Shown: positions 12,901-24,830, numbered from the stretch's first letter. The stretch is DNA of 64,000 nt from Nelumbo lutea (GCA_022828595.1 JAKGHH010000008.1:5879728-5943727), one strand, 5' to 3'. Translations and numbers: made by a program. Notes: generated from the sequence alone by a model not told the origin.

Positions 12901-14105
12901 TGTCAATGTGGTTACTATTGTCAGAGAAGAAGGGACCTCTGAATATGGTCCTCTACTTATTATGTTTGGTGGCACTATTTTAAATCAGATCAAATTATTG
13001 TACATAGATCTCTCTCCAAAGTGTCGTCGTCTTTTGTACCGTATAAGGCAAGGGCATATTTTGAAAATTTATTTAACTGTTATGGACACTTTTTGTCCTG
13101 GGATGTTTCTGTTGGACTTAACATTTGAAAGTTGAACAAGGTAATACAAGTAGTTTTTGAAAGTACAGGGTATATATAAGTAGTTTCTTCAAACTTCAGG
13201 GTATATATAAGTAATTAACCATAAACAATATTACATTCTTTTACTACTTACAGTTGGTGCATAGTTGTCAATCGACGTGGGAGGTAATAAACAATATTAC
13301 ATTTACTTCATGCAACATCTAAACTGATCAGACATAGAGCCATAGATTGTCCAAAACAGAAAGTTATTGAAGATGCTTATGGCCATGATTGGAGTATCTA
13401 CATTCAGATGATCAAGTGGATGCACTATTATAAACTAAAGAGCCAAAATGCATGTTGACGGACTCTGCATGAGTATTCAAGAGGTTATTAAACCTTTTTT
13501 TTTTTTTTGAATGAGGAAGAGGTTAGAAGTGAACATAGCAAATTACTAATATTCAGCAGTTATTGAAATTTGGAAAATATAATTGAATTTAGTCTGAATG
13601 ACAACCTCCTATTAATGAAATAATGAATCATTATTTTATATATGCTATTTGCTCATAATGTCCATCGTTACAACTTATCTTTATCCTTCTTTGTAAGCTT
13701 TGGAAGTCGAGTTTGTTATAAGGAGCTTGAGTATGCAGAATATCAAATAACAAAAAACTAAAAAAGAGTATGTAGTATCTTGAGATAATCCCGTGTCTTG
13801 TACAGGCAGTAAAAGTCGCAATAATAGTGGCATTTGGGACACTTGTTCTTACAACCAGACAAAGAAAAACCAGGTTTGTATATAGAAATTTCTCATGTAT
13901 AGCTTTCTTGTTTTTTGATCATAAGCTTGTTCCTAAGATCAAAATACAGACACATACAAAAATGATGTCTGCAAATGTCAATAACCACCCCCACCCCCCA
14001 ACACACATATACAGAGAGATGAACACTTGCGTTAAGATTATTGCCCCATCTTTTATTTTGCTACATAGGCTGGTCTCCCTTACCTGTTTATGTTCTTGCA
14101 GATAA
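5415..14105 (+). CDS. C2-like domain protein with C-terminal membrane anchor (about 13-14 exons, model incomplete)
   Basis: Exons with phase-consistent joins: 5415-5439, 5542-5604, 5716-5767, 5856-5929, 6080-6210, 7006-7043, 7209-about 7411, 7495-7817, 7926-8729. Further probable exons: about 9024-9217, 9268-? , 10309-10431, 13806-13873 and 14102-14105 (stop). Residues 1-115 begin MPGNIQVSVLDIVDFPS and contain SMGRMEYQTWEKGEF, LLTLRDNLIITLLDAEGK and the block WDDLFPLEGGGKLHMKLKF, the beta-strand pattern of a C2/CaLB-like lipid-binding fold. The middle (several hundred residues) is polar, Ser/Lys-rich and low in complexity. Exon 10309-10431 is very basic. Exon 13806-13873 encodes a hydrophobic segment (VAIIVAFGTLVLTT) followed by RQRKTR and stop, a probable tail anchor. 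Function unknown; a lipid- or membrane-associated role is inference. Two problems: the 8729/9024 join does not keep phase, and the 9268 exon meets an in-frame TAG. Confidence 0.7.
5605..5855 (+). repeat. Two tiny introns built of microsatellite
   Basis: Intron 2 (5605-5715) of the C2-domain gene contains a run of C followed by CT repeats (about 5612-5655). Intron 3 (5768-5855, 88 bp) is largely a compound microsatellite, CT then GT then GC dinucleotides, from about 5776 to 5829. The exons on both sides splice in phase, so the repeats are tolerated inside functional introns. Confidence 0.8.
11821..13307. repeat. Tandem duplication of about 65 bp, first unit split by the MULE-like element
   Basis: A 55-bp block starting TACTACTTACAGTT and ending GGTAATAAACAATA lies at 11821-11875 and again, with about four changes, at 13242-13296. 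The continuation TTACATT... follows the second block directly but is separated from the first block by the element (it resumes at 13231). The simplest reading is a tandem duplication that existed before the transposon landed in its first unit. Confidence 0.8.
11876..13220. mobile_element. MULE-like element in intron, 1345 bp, with long terminal inverted repeats and 10-bp target duplication
   Basis: The left end (GGGTTAATTAATTATATGTA) and right end (ending TATATAAGTAATTAACC) are inverted copies with similarity for about 75 bp or more. Each terminus carries two internal subrepeats of the TAAGTAGTTT/ACTACTTATATATA type. The element is flanked by ATAAACAATA at 11866-11875 and 13221-13230. Inside are small open frames (12137-12355, 12707-13135) without recognisable transposase motifs, so it is probably non-autonomous and may carry captured DNA. 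It sits in the long intron between the exons ending 10431 and starting 13806. Confidence 0.75.
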
Positions 14106-14356
14106 AATTGCTAGGTGAATTGTGGTTCTGTCATCCCAAAGAAAACATACCAGAGAGATATAACCTCCTTTCCTTGGCATTTATTGCTCACTCTTATTGC
14201 ATATACCTTTCATGTTACAAATTCTTTCTATTTGAAAATTGTGATACAACTGTTTCATCAAGCTCAGATCTCATTGGCTGCAGGAGCATAGTAGGCTTTT
14301 GGTTTCATTGTCCTAGTGTAAAGTTTTTCTTTAAGTTATACAAGTAACAGTTTTGA

Positions 14357-14362
14357 AATAAA
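14357..14362 (+). terminator. Canonical poly(A) signal of C2-domain gene
   Basis: AATAAA lies 252 bp after the TAA stop at 14103-14105, within a T-rich 3' region. It is the nearest canonical signal downstream of the stop. Confidence 0.5.
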
Positions 14363-15939
14363 AAGGTGAAAATTGATACAACGTGAATGCCCAATGTGCA
14401 AATAACTGCATGCCATGCCCATGCCATTGACATGTAATAATTTGAATGGCTAATTAAACTAATCAAAAAGGTGCAATTCATGTGCAGAAGAAAGCCTATG
14501 ATTTGATAGCTTCTGTAGCAAGCGTGGTAGTTTAATTGTGCTCAAAACAAATGCCACTATTAACTGATTATATTATCTGATTGTAAATAGACTACAAACT
14601 GATTATATTATCTGATTAATCCAATAGTAATCCGATTCCGGAGCACTAAAATCGTGTTTGATTTTATTCTTTTGGACCGAAGCGAGGTAAATCTGCAAGA
14701 CCTCAATCTCTCGTTCGGCTACTCAAAGGGACGATCACTTCCAGAGACTCGTATTTTTCTCTACGTTGTTTGATCTGCCTGCCGCTCATTTCCGCTTTTC
14801 ATAAGCTCCATTGCCGTTAAGAGAACTACTTTATCATGATTAAAAATATGTTTTGATATTCCATCAACTTGTACGGTATAGAGCGAAGGCTACAACCTCT
14901 GAAATAGCCCGATGGGCTGACCTGGTTCGGCCCGTTATAAGTCAGGGTTGCTCATAATTTTAGGTCCCGGGCTCGGGCTTGGGCTTTCTTAGAAAAGTCC
15001 AGCCCGAGTCCAACTTCATACTATATATTAAATAATAAAAATATATTTTATTTAATAAAAAATATATATACAATATGTTTTTTTTGTTATTCTCTTTTGT
15101 CAAGTAATAGTGAGATGTTTATTATTTTTGAGTTTTAAAGGTTTTTAATATAAATAAATCACTTTTTATTGAATAAAAAAGAAAACAATTCTGTTTTCAA
15201 AATTTTGGTCGGGCTCAGGCCTAAGTGTATTTTGTTTATATATATACAAGCCTGGCCCAAACTCGGCCTGGCCCAGTCCATTAACAAGTCTATTTGTATG
15301 GTATGGAGCTAAGAAGAAGGTGTCGTCATTGCTACAACCTCTGAAATCCTACCCTTGCTCGGTCAATTCTTAATTTGGATCGGAAAATATTAATTTGCCT
15401 TACATCAGATTGATGGCGGTTCAATTGGTAAGTTCTTTTGCTATGTGTAGCAAAGACTTGGATTCAAGATAACTTCAAGTTAGGTGGTTCAATCAGATCG
15501 GGCAATATCCGAATTCAAATCCGATTAGAAAAAAGTCGATATTTGAATTCGAATCCGATTAAATATTCGATTCAATTCGAATTCAAATTATTTATTAATT
15601 ATTTTAGATAAACAATAAATATATAAATTTATAAATTGACTATATAATTTAATTATTATATATAAATTATATAAAATATTTTATATAAGAATAAATAATT
15701 GGTCGACTATTCAAATTCAATTCGATTATGTCGAATATCAAATTCGAAATCAGATTTTTGAATATCGTTGACACCCCTACTTGCAAGTTCTATTTTAGTT
15801 TACTATTTTTTGTCTTGCAATTTGGTTTCGAATTGCATGTGGATAATTCGATGGATTCGAATTCTATTTGTATGCAAAATTTGGAATCAAATTTTGAATG
15901 GTTGGTCTATTCCCATATTCTATTTGGTTTATAGAGGAA
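14363..15939. other. Intergenic region with two decayed hAT-like repeats
   Basis: No gene is supported. About 14910-15300 has GCCCGGGCTCGGGC-type ends around an AT-rich centre. About 15480-15779 has clusters of ATTCGAATTC-like motifs and ends GTTGACACCCCTA, the complement of a typical hAT terminus (TAGGGGTGTCAAC). Neither has a target duplication I can place with confidence. Confidence 0.4.
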
Positions 15940-16754
15940 CTAGCGGGGACCCGTGCGATGCACAGGATTTATTAAGCAAAAGCTAAATAATAGAAATGGT
16001 CATTTATTAAAATAAACCTTATAGTTTCATGGATTTACTAAAATCTACCCTATAATTAAAATTTTACTAAAACACCACTTATAATTTGAAATGGATTTAA
16101 TTAATCTTCCATTGGATGCCAGTGGAAAATGACAGTGTTGACCCTAATGTTCATTTAAATAAATTTAATCACAAAAAAAAATAAAATGTCATTTTTGCCC
16201 TTTATAAGACACAGATAACCACTTTATTGGCTATATTTGAATAATTTTGTTTTATATACAAAAAAAGTGTTAAAGGTATTTTTGAAATAAAAAATCATAG
16301 GCCTAATGGCAAAACAAACACTCCTTAATGAGAGGTTGATTAAGTAAATAAGTTGTAAAATACATGGAATGTTTTAATAAAATGAAAACTATAAGCTAGG
16401 TTTAAGAAAATATGTAAAACTATAAGATGTGTTATAATAAATGACCTTAATAAAATCACATAAGAGTATACAATTGTTTTATATTTTTTAAATTTTTAAA
16501 TAATTAATAATTACTCATATTTTATATAGTACTTTTAATAATTTTTTATAATAGAAAAATAACAATAATTAATTTCAGTTATGTTTATTCATCAAATTGA
16601 TGTAACTAACCAACCAGATCAACTTGACTCGAGTTGGCTGATTTTCTAGTATTTTAGGTCGACTTTTGTTCAAAATTTTTCAATTTGACCAAGTTGGATC
16701 AATTTCACTTTGGCCATTTATAAACCAACCAAAATAGAATGACCTAACCACATA

Positions 16755-16787
<33 letters not shown>

Positions 16788-17168
16788 AATTTTTAATATG
16801 GGAAAGTGGGAAATTTCCCATATTTCTTGATCTAAAATGTTTTATATTATAAATCTAATTTTTAATTTATTTTTTAATAATCACACTATAATTTTTAAAC
16901 TTAAATTAAATTTTTAAGTTTATGAAAGAAACTCTCTACTACATTTAAGATAATTTTGGAGATAAATGGGAATTAGAGATAATTTAGAAGATAAATAGGA
17001 ATTAGAGATAATTCTAGAGAAAGTGGGGGAGAAGAGATTATTTAGGTTATTGGGAAAGTGCATTTTATTGATTGTTTAAAAAATGACATGGAATTAAAAA
17101 ATAAAAAATTTAGAAAAAGGAGAAAACTTCTTAATCGCTTTATTTTAATATATATGGAGAGAGAGAGA
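15940..17168 (-). mobile_element. Probable non-autonomous Helitron
   Basis: On the minus strand the 3' end reads as a GC-rich hairpin (CCTGTGCATCGCACGG, complement of 15951-15966), then about 7 bases, then CTAG at 15940-15943, followed by a host T. That is the layout of plant Helitron 3' ends. The matching 5' end is proposed at 17168, where the minus strand reads TCTCTCTC...CATATATATTAAAA after a host A, giving the expected A^T insertion site and no target duplication. The interior is AT-rich with no Rep/helicase frame. The 3' end is the stronger evidence; the 5' boundary lies in a GA repeat and is less certain. Confidence 0.55.
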
Positions 17169-17356
17169 TTAGAATTCTCGCAAACCAAACGGGCCCTTGG
17201 GAAGAATATAATCGAATCGAACTTGATGGAGGGAAATTTCATCCGAACCCGATCCGGTTACAGCCTACGACTACGAGGGACCTGTGCCGATTTGGACTTT
17301 TCTAGTATTCCCGTAGATAGCCCGATCCGTCTATAGAGTGCATGCAAGGTTTAGTA

Positions 17357-17365
17357 AAACCCTAA
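17357..17365 (+). promoter_or_regulatory. Telo-box in GRWD1 leader/promoter
   Basis: AAACCCTAA lies 50 bp upstream of the GRWD1-type start codon. Telo-boxes are typical of plant ribosome-biogenesis and ribosomal-protein promoters, which fits the predicted role of the gene. It is a short motif and could be chance. Confidence 0.5.
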
Positions 17366-17414
17366 CTCCACCATTTCCGTCTCCATCTCTGCTTCTTGCC
17401 CAAAACTCACAAAA

Positions 17415-20400
17415 ATGGTGCGCAGTATCAAAAATCCAAAGAAGGCCAAACGCAAGAACAAGGTCATTGTTTTTTATTTTCTACGTTCTCGATCTTTCCC
17501 TTGCTCCTCCGCTTTTTCTTCCTTTGCTTTTTCGGTCTTTTCCTCATTTGTGTGCAGTTAGTTAATTAGTTTGATTGTTTATTTAGCTCCATTTCCATAT
17601 TTTAATGCGTGTAGGGCTCGAAGAAGGGAGAGGGGACCTCTTCGTCAATACCATCCTTGCCTGCGAAGGTATGGCAACCGGGCGTAGATAACCTAGAAGA
17701 GGGAGAAGAACTTCAGTGTGACCCCTCTGCGTATAATTCGCTACACGCTTTTCATCTTGGATGGCCTTGTTTAAGGTCTCATTCCGATGCATTTCTTTGT
17801 CCCTCTTTGGGTGCCTTCTGTCCCAAATCTCCCCTTCCTTTCAAATTAGGAATTTTAATTGTTCACTTTTGTGCGTGAATTCTGTTTTAACAGCTTTGAC
17901 ATAGTATGCGATGCGCTGGGATTGGTTCGAACAGAGTTTCCGCACTCGTTGTACTGTGTTGCTGGCACTCAGGTACCTTTTGTTTCTTATTCGCTGTATA
18001 CGTACTCGCCTTGGTTAGTTTGTTCCGTGGCTTCAATTTTCTCTCGTTGACACATTTTGATTATACTAATGAATTTCAAGCTATTGATCAAGTTCAGTTT
18101 TGCCATCTAATATTCTACAGCGTGGGTAGGAGCCATTGATTCCTTTATTCATTTATTGTTGATGATAATATGATATATGTGGTAAAAAAGGTTTTGTATT
18201 TTTCAACTTATAGGCCTTTAATCATAACCATAATTTGGTTCATTGAGGATAAGTAAGTCCAGATTGACTATTTAGCTAGTTTACTGTTTAATCAAGGTTT
18301 CAAAATCTTGAGATATCACTATTATTCAACTAAGTTGGCCAAGGTTTCAAATGATTGATTGAATTCTTTTTAATCTCTAAGAAACTGTAACCGTTGCCCT
18401 CATGTTTATGTGATTGTGGTATAGAAAGCTCATTTGAAGTTTTTTTTTTTTTTTTTTTTTGATTGGTGTGCCTATACCTTGATGTAGTATTTCTTTGATA
18501 TGTAGGCAGAGAAAGCTTCCTGGAACTCTATTGGAATATTTAAGATATCTAACATTTCTGGGAAAAAGAGACAGTTAGTGCCTACTCAATCTGATGATAA
18601 TGACACTGATATGGATAGTAATGATAGTAGTGACAGTGACGAAGGTGATGAAAATGATGGCCAAGGTGGATCTGGTCTCCCTGTTCTGCAGGTAATATTT
18701 TATGTGTTGTAAGACTTAAAGGTAATCTACACTAGTCACGTTACTGCAATAAGTGCAAATTTATTTTATTGTTGATTTCACCTAATGACAATGACCTTTT
18801 GTTTGTGTATCTACAATTTGACAGCTACGCAAAGTTTCTCATGTAGGATGTGTAAATCGCATACGTGCAATGACACAGAACCCCCATATATGTGCATCAT
18901 GGGCAGATACTGGCCATGTACAGGTCAGGTCTCTTTTTCTCTTGATATGTACAGAATTTTTGTCATTTACATGCTTTTTTACCACTTACACTGAGTGTGT
19001 CTGTGGACTGGGAAGAAGAACAAGTAGTGGCATTATGGCATCAGTTTTTAGGCATTTGCTTGTTGAGGTGGCCTAGTTTTGTGAGATGCAAACACTGAAC
19101 AGTTGAACACGTGTAACTTACTAAATTAAACATTCATGTACAATGTTTTCAATATCTTCAAAGCCTAGTTTCTTAGGCATTTGGTTGTTGAAGTAGCTCA
19201 AGGCAGTCGTTCAACTAGTTATGATGGAGTGCCTAGCATATAAATCAAGCAACACTATCTGATATCTTGCAAACACTGCCAGAATGATATCACAAATTTA
19301 TATGCAGATCTGGGATTTCAGTTCTCATCTGAATGCTTTAGCGGAGTCAGAAACAGAAATGGGCAAGGGAGCATCCAATGTATTTACTCAGGCTCCATTA
19401 GTTAAGTTTGGTGGGCACAAAGGTGAAGGGTATGCTATAGATTGGAGTCCTCTTGTTCCTGGGAGGCTTGTATCTGGTATGGTCTTTTTATGAAGTTGAA
19501 ATGCTTTGGGAAAGATATAAAATTTATTAACCCTTTATTTCTTGGTTAAACCTTTCTAAGTCTAGAAAAATGTTTTGAAAGGGGATTGCAAGAATTCCAT
19601 TCATCTATGGGAGCCTCAGTCTGGTGGGACATGGAATGTTGATGCCAATCCATTTATTGGACATGCTGCAAGTGTTGAGGACCTACAAGTATACAGTCTA
19701 ACACTATCTTGATTTCTACTATAGATATTTTGAGATTTAACCAGTGGTGCCCTTTGGTAAAGGGATTTTATTGCTGGATCTTAACGGTTTCTCCCTTTGT
19801 CCATGCAGTGGAGCCCTACAGAACCTCATGTCTTTGCCTCTTGTTCTGTGGATGGTAATATCGCAATATGGGATACTCGACTAGGGAAATCCCCTGCTAC
19901 TTCTTTTAAGGCGCATAATGCAGATGTCAATGTTATATCCTGGAACCGGTATTAAAAGAGCGAAAAATACTTCATTCTCTATCGGGTCCTCTTATAATGT
20001 AATCATTTTTTGAATTAATATTTTTGAATAGGCTTGCTAGCTGTATGATAGCATCTGGAAGTGACGATGGCACATTTTCTATTCGTGATCTTAGATTGAT
20101 GAAGGTATGAATACACCTTTTTTTGGAATATCAATGAGCATTCCTGCTCATAATCACTAATTGAAAATTGTGCATGACATTTCAGACCTATTCTGTATGT
20201 GCAATTAAAAGTTCTACCTCAAATATCATAATCGGGGTTTGACTTAAAGGGGCTCTTAGTTGCTGCTGAAGTCCTTGTTCTTGTTAGATGTGGACCATGC
20301 TAAAGTTGATTATGACAAGAATTGTTATTTTCATACAAAGAATCCCATTGGCAAGAATTGATTTGTGAACATCTAATTTCCATCCTTTTTTCTTGTACTT

Positions 20401-22065
20401 CATTGGAGTGTTTCTGTTTATTACAGTCTCATGGTTTTCATACAACTGAACTAATTCAGCCTTAATCCTAACAATCTGGGATTGGATACATAAATCCTCT
20501 CTTGCCATTGTGCTTTATCAAGGGCCAATTTTTCAATTAAATTGCAAGTCCATGAATAGTTCTTACAACTTCAGACACATTTTATTCGGTCTTCTCCTTG
20601 CTCTTTTACAGCCTTTTGTTTGCACCGAGTAACATTAGTGCAGCCATTGGTTGCTATGACAGCCATATTATTTAATACTCCAACTTTTGGTGTAATTTTA
20701 AATCTAATACCATATCCAGCTGTTTCCATGCCATATCCAAGTAACATAGATTGGTTGTCCATCAGTCCATGCATTCAGCCAAACCATTTCAGTCAACTTT
20801 ACCTATTATTGTCACCTATTGGGGCTACTCGGTCTTCTTAAATGCACTCGTTTCTAATTTTGTCCTTTTCTAGTATTGCCACTCATCCATTTTGGCATTC
20901 TCATCTTGCAATTTCCCTTCTTTTTTGCTTTTTCTGTAATCAATAAGCTCACTTTCCTCTAAAAAAATCTTGGCTACACTTATTTATTGAATATGTTGCT
21001 TCTTGATTTCCCAGCAGTCTCTTCAATATGATATTGCTGGTCTTATAACTATAGCTGCCTTACACCTTTCTTAAAAAAAAGCTGTCTTATTTAAATTTTC
21101 CTTTATGTCTTACTAGTCTTTGTTGGTCGAGCCACATGCCAAATGCACTTGCACTCCTCTACTTCATCCACCCTACTTTAATTCTATGGGCAAGATTTTC
21201 TCCATTTTCTCATTTATTTTGGATGATTGATCTAAGTAAGATAAAAAGTTTGTTTCTGAGATTCTTGTGGTTTATGCTGTTATACTATCTAGAAATCGTT
21301 GTACTATGTCACGGCTACGTATTCCGAAGTTGTCTATTTTTGTCCTAGCATGCAATACCTGTACTTTTTTCCTATGATGATACTAATAGTTGTTCTTTAT
21401 CTCTTCTTATATAGGAAGGAGATCCTTTAGTTGCACATTTTGAATACCACAAGCACCCTGTTACGTCCATTGAATGGAGTCCACATGAAGCTTCTACTTT
21501 AGCAGTTTCATCATCAGACAATCAACTAACGTAAGAAAATATCCTCATGCTTTTTTGTAAAAACTAATACAACTGTTTTTTCCTAGAAAACCAGTTTAAG
21601 AAAAATATCTTATGGGCAAAACCTAAACTTAGGTCAAAATGACAAGGTATAAGACCCAGTAGGATGTAGTTTCTCCCTACATTGTTCAACTTGGAAAATT
21701 TGTTGGTTTTGTATTTGATACAGGATTTGGGACCTTTCATTAGAAAAGGACGAGGAAGAGGAAGCTGAATTTAGAGCTACAATGAAAGAGCAAGTGAATG
21801 CGCCAGAAAATTTGCCACCTCAGCTTCTTTTTGTTCACCAGGTTTACATTCTCCCATCTCAATTTATTTTGGATAATCATCCAATTCTAGATGTTTTCCT
21901 CTATTAAGACTTGATCTTTGGAATGCTAAACAGGGTCAGAAAGATTTGAAGGAATTGCACTGGCATACTCAAATCCCAGGAATGCTCTTATCAACTGCTG
22001 CAGATGGTTTCAATATCCTAATGCCCTCAAATTTAGAAAATACACTTCCATCAGCGGGTGCCTAA
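17415..22065 (+). CDS. GRWD1: GRWD1-type glutamate-rich WD40 repeat protein, 475 aa, 12 exons
   Basis: Exons 17415-17462, 17615-17775, 17894-17972, 18506-18691, 18825-18923, 19308-19476, 19582-19688, 19809-19948, 20032-20104, 21415-21530, 21724-21841 and 21934-22065 join in phase to give 475 residues. The start [16 protein letters not shown] is a basic, probably nuclear/nucleolar N-terminus. Next come an acidic [20 protein letters not shown] block and the CAF1C/H4-binding-like region (HLGWPCLSFDIV), then an acidic Ser/Asp-rich linker near residues 120-150. WD40 repeats follow, with blades ending [22 protein letters not shown] and SSDNQLTIWD. The family acts in 60S ribosome assembly and as a histone-binding chaperone. 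Length matches plant homologues. Intron 9 (about 1.3 kb) is the longest. All motifs intact; no sign of decay. Confidence 0.93.
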
Positions 22066-22368
22066 ATTTATTATGCCTTTGTATACATTGCATGATTCCA
22101 ACCAATCAAGATCTGGTATGTTTACAATGGCCGTTGATACTACTGTAGAACTTGGATATCGTAGCTGGGATAATGGATCTCAAGAGAATTACAAACTACT
22201 CTCCTAGATTCTGCCTGTCATTGCAAGTTGCACAAATTCATTTGTTCTTGTTTGCCTTTTGGGTTGAGCGGGAGATAAGAGCTGGGAATGGTGAATCATG
22301 AATGGTTGAAGGGAAAAGGCGTGTAGCCGCTATAAAAGCCATGCAAGTCACTCATGGAATGTCTGAAG

Positions 22369-22374
22369 AATAAA
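22369..22374 (+). terminator. Poly(A) signal of GRWD1-type gene
   Basis: AATAAA lies about 300 bp after the stop codon, in the expected 3' UTR range for a plant transcript. Confidence 0.55.
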
Positions 22375-22497
22375 GAGGATTTGGAAATTGATTATTTGAT
22401 CTTTTTTAATTCTTGTCTGCAAATGCAGTTTGAGTTTGCTCTTAAATACATATAAACTCGTTTTTCGCCCCATCTAGCCATTGCTCGTAGTCTATAT

Positions 22498-22611
22498 TTA
22501 GGTTGCGTTTGAATAAGCTTTAGAATTCGTGCTTTTAAGGTCGAAAAGCACAAAGTCCCACTGTTTTCTCAACTCAAAGCTTAAACGGAAGCTTATCCAA
22601 ACAGAGCCTAA
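22498..22611. mobile_element. Short MITE of about 110 bp
   Basis: The left end reads TTAGGTTGCGTTTGAATAAG and the complement of the right end reads TTAGGCTCTGTTTGGATAAG. The inverted termini share most positions over about 24 bp and frame an AAGC-rich centre. The TTAGG...CCTAA ends suggest a Tourist/Harbinger-like or TA-targeting element. Confidence 0.6.
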
Positions 22612-22789
22612 TGGTTAGCAGTATCATGTTCAATTATTCATAAATGGATTTCACTAGTTGGGTAGAGCTGCAATTAACATGTTTACTCTGGATCACCGAT
22701 AAAATGAGAGCACGGAACTAAGGTTTAAAAAAAGGGACTAAATAGAATGCATCCCATTTTAGACATGAGCCATGTTCATCATTGGATCA

Positions 22790-23020
22790 GAACCTAGGGT
22801 TTCTAAGGGACTGGAACCAGAATCAGAATGGTTTGTTCCAATTCCAACCGTTTGGTTGGTTGGGATCGGAATCTCATTCCCATTCCACCCCATTTGAGGG
22901 AATGGCCATTCACCCCTTCTCTCTTGGGAATGAGAATTCATTTTAGCCAGTTTTAATTTTAGATTGAGCTAAACATGGGAAGGGAATAGACCATTCTGAT
23001 TCCGATTCCGACTGTGAATT
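22790..23020. mobile_element. Decayed PIF/Harbinger-type MITE (GGAATCGGAATC family)
   Basis: The interior (CGTTTGGTTGGTTGGGATCG, GAGGGAATGGCCATTC, CTTGGGAATGAGAA, GATTCCGATTCCGACTGTGA) matches, block by block and in order, the intact family member at 28669-28969. Terminal bases are degraded and no target duplication can be read. Confidence 0.6.
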
Positions 23021-23253
23021 GTGAATTCAATTTTCAATTGATATAAAAAATTAATTAAATATCCCAAATCAAATAAAAAAACCCAGCTCTGAAATACAAG
23101 AATTAGTTGTAAGAGTTGATACTTGTGAGATTTGCCTTGAAAATTGTTCTCAAAATCCAGTTTGGGATTTATTTTATTTTATTTTGTAATTAAATTTCAA
23201 TTTAAGAGATGCCAAGTTTTAAGGTCTATATAGAACCCACATTGTTCAATTCC

Positions 23254-23945
23254 TGATGTAGGGTGATTTGGCACGACTTGATGGGAAGGGGACACGTAAG
23301 CGTGATCTGATTGAAGAATGACAATTTAACTGGGCAAGCTCAGTTTGCAATATACATAGTTTGGGCATCCAGCCACCTCGGCTCCAAACACGTCTTGGCC
23401 TAGAGGCACCTTGGGTATCCAGTCCAGTTCGGGATTGAAGAATCGAAGTTTTAGCTCGAAGCTAATGGGCCAAAGCGTCGTATAACCAACTCCGAAGGCC
23501 TTCCCAACAGATCCCAAATCTCTTGGGATCACGATGAGCGGATCCCAAATCTCCCAAGGTCACGATAAGAACCTATCCCGGTTCTGCCTGAATCAGAGCT
23601 GGACAATAAGCCTCATCCACGTACCGCCCTCCTCCAAAAGCAGAACCAACCTTATCTCTACAGCCCGGGGAACCCCTAGATCTTTCGTGAAGCACACGAC
23701 TATTCCAGTATATAAAGACTTGAAATCTCAAGGCAAACGTACGCATGATTACTCTATTCATTAGCACTCAAGCTCTCAAGCATTCAACTTGCATTTATGA
23801 CATACTAACATAAGCATCGGAGCAACCTCGCCAGGTTAGCTACCCCGGGTTCTCTAGTAGACTGTTTTGCAGATCGGTCTAGTTTGCCGTCCACCTAGAG
23901 TTCGGATCGCCCTCCAGCTAGGAGTAGTTAGATCATGCACCATCA
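23254..23945 (+). repeat. 5' LTR of the gypsy element
   Basis: It is bounded on the right by ...CACCATCA just before the primer-binding region. Positions from about 23404 onward repeat at 27391-27915 with scattered, mostly transition differences. The left border is placed at the first TG (23254 or 23257) before sequence that looks unrelated to flanking DNA, because the matching part of the 3' LTR is deleted. A TATA-like box (about 23710) precedes the presumed R region. Confidence 0.7.
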
Positions 23946-23965
23946 ATTGGCGTCGTCTGTGGGAA
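23946..23965 (+). other. Primer-binding region of gypsy element
   Basis: Directly after the LTR's terminal CA, the sequence ATTGGCGTCGTCTGTGGGAA closely matches the block typical of plant Ty3/gypsy elements at this place (TGGCGCCGTCTGTGGGAA), with one change in the core. Confidence 0.75.
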
Positions 23966-24830
23966 TTTGATCGAAAGGTCATTCCTATCTCTTTGCAGCT
24001 TCAAGCTCAACTTCAACTTCAATGGCATCCTCCAGCCACACCAGGAAAAGCGTCGAGATGAACACCACTGGGGAGCAAGCCCAGTAGCCAACCTTCCCCC
24101 AAGCTCCTACGGTGTGCATCAACTAGTTTACCATTCTGCTCACAACGTCTAGAGTCCCACCACTGACTGCACCACCGAGCACCACACAGGTGAGCACCCT
24201 AGTGTCAGGTGCAACTTTCTCTAAGCCCTCCATGGTTCCTCCCGGAGTGGGGTATTCCCAGTTCCACGACCTTGTTCAATGCATTCATGCTATTCAAATC
24301 CAAATGTAGCAGGTCCAACAGCTTCAACAGTACCAACAGTATTACTTCTACTAACAGTATCAACACCAGTTCCCTCCACTACAGCCAAACCAGCAGTCGG
24401 TTCCACCTCGGCACCTAGGGCCCCATCATAGTCATAACCCGAGTCGCCTTAGGAATAACCAAAACATCAGTCGATCTCCCCATCAGGGTGAAGAGACCTC
24501 GCAAGTACCGATTCCTCTCAAAACTCAAGTATCACCCCGTGGGAGGAGAGACGGTCAACACACTCCACCAGTCTCGCAAGGAAATCTTAGAAATAGGTCC
24601 AGAGATAGTCAGCTGAATCTACCTCGGCACTCACAGCAAGAGAATGATGGCTCGCTAGCAGATAACCAGTTCGGGGTTCGAGGTGCAAGCTCGAGACAGG
24701 GCCTCTCTGTCCCTCATGATAGCCAATCCTAGAATCTCACAAGCAACCAGGATCTACCTCATGACAGGGTTGAAATACCAGATCAAATTGAAGTCAACAG
24801 TACCAACGCCGAGCCGGTGAAGAAGCAACA

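Noticed and set aside
12707..13135. 142-codon frame inside the MULE-like element as a transposase
   Set aside because: No DDE transposase, zinc-finger or SWIM motif was seen, and it is far shorter than a MURA-type protein; kept only as possible captured or random sequence.
20284..20841. Overlapping short frames on both strands in GRWD1 intron 9
   Set aside because: They lie between two in-phase exons of a complete gene and show no homology I recognise.
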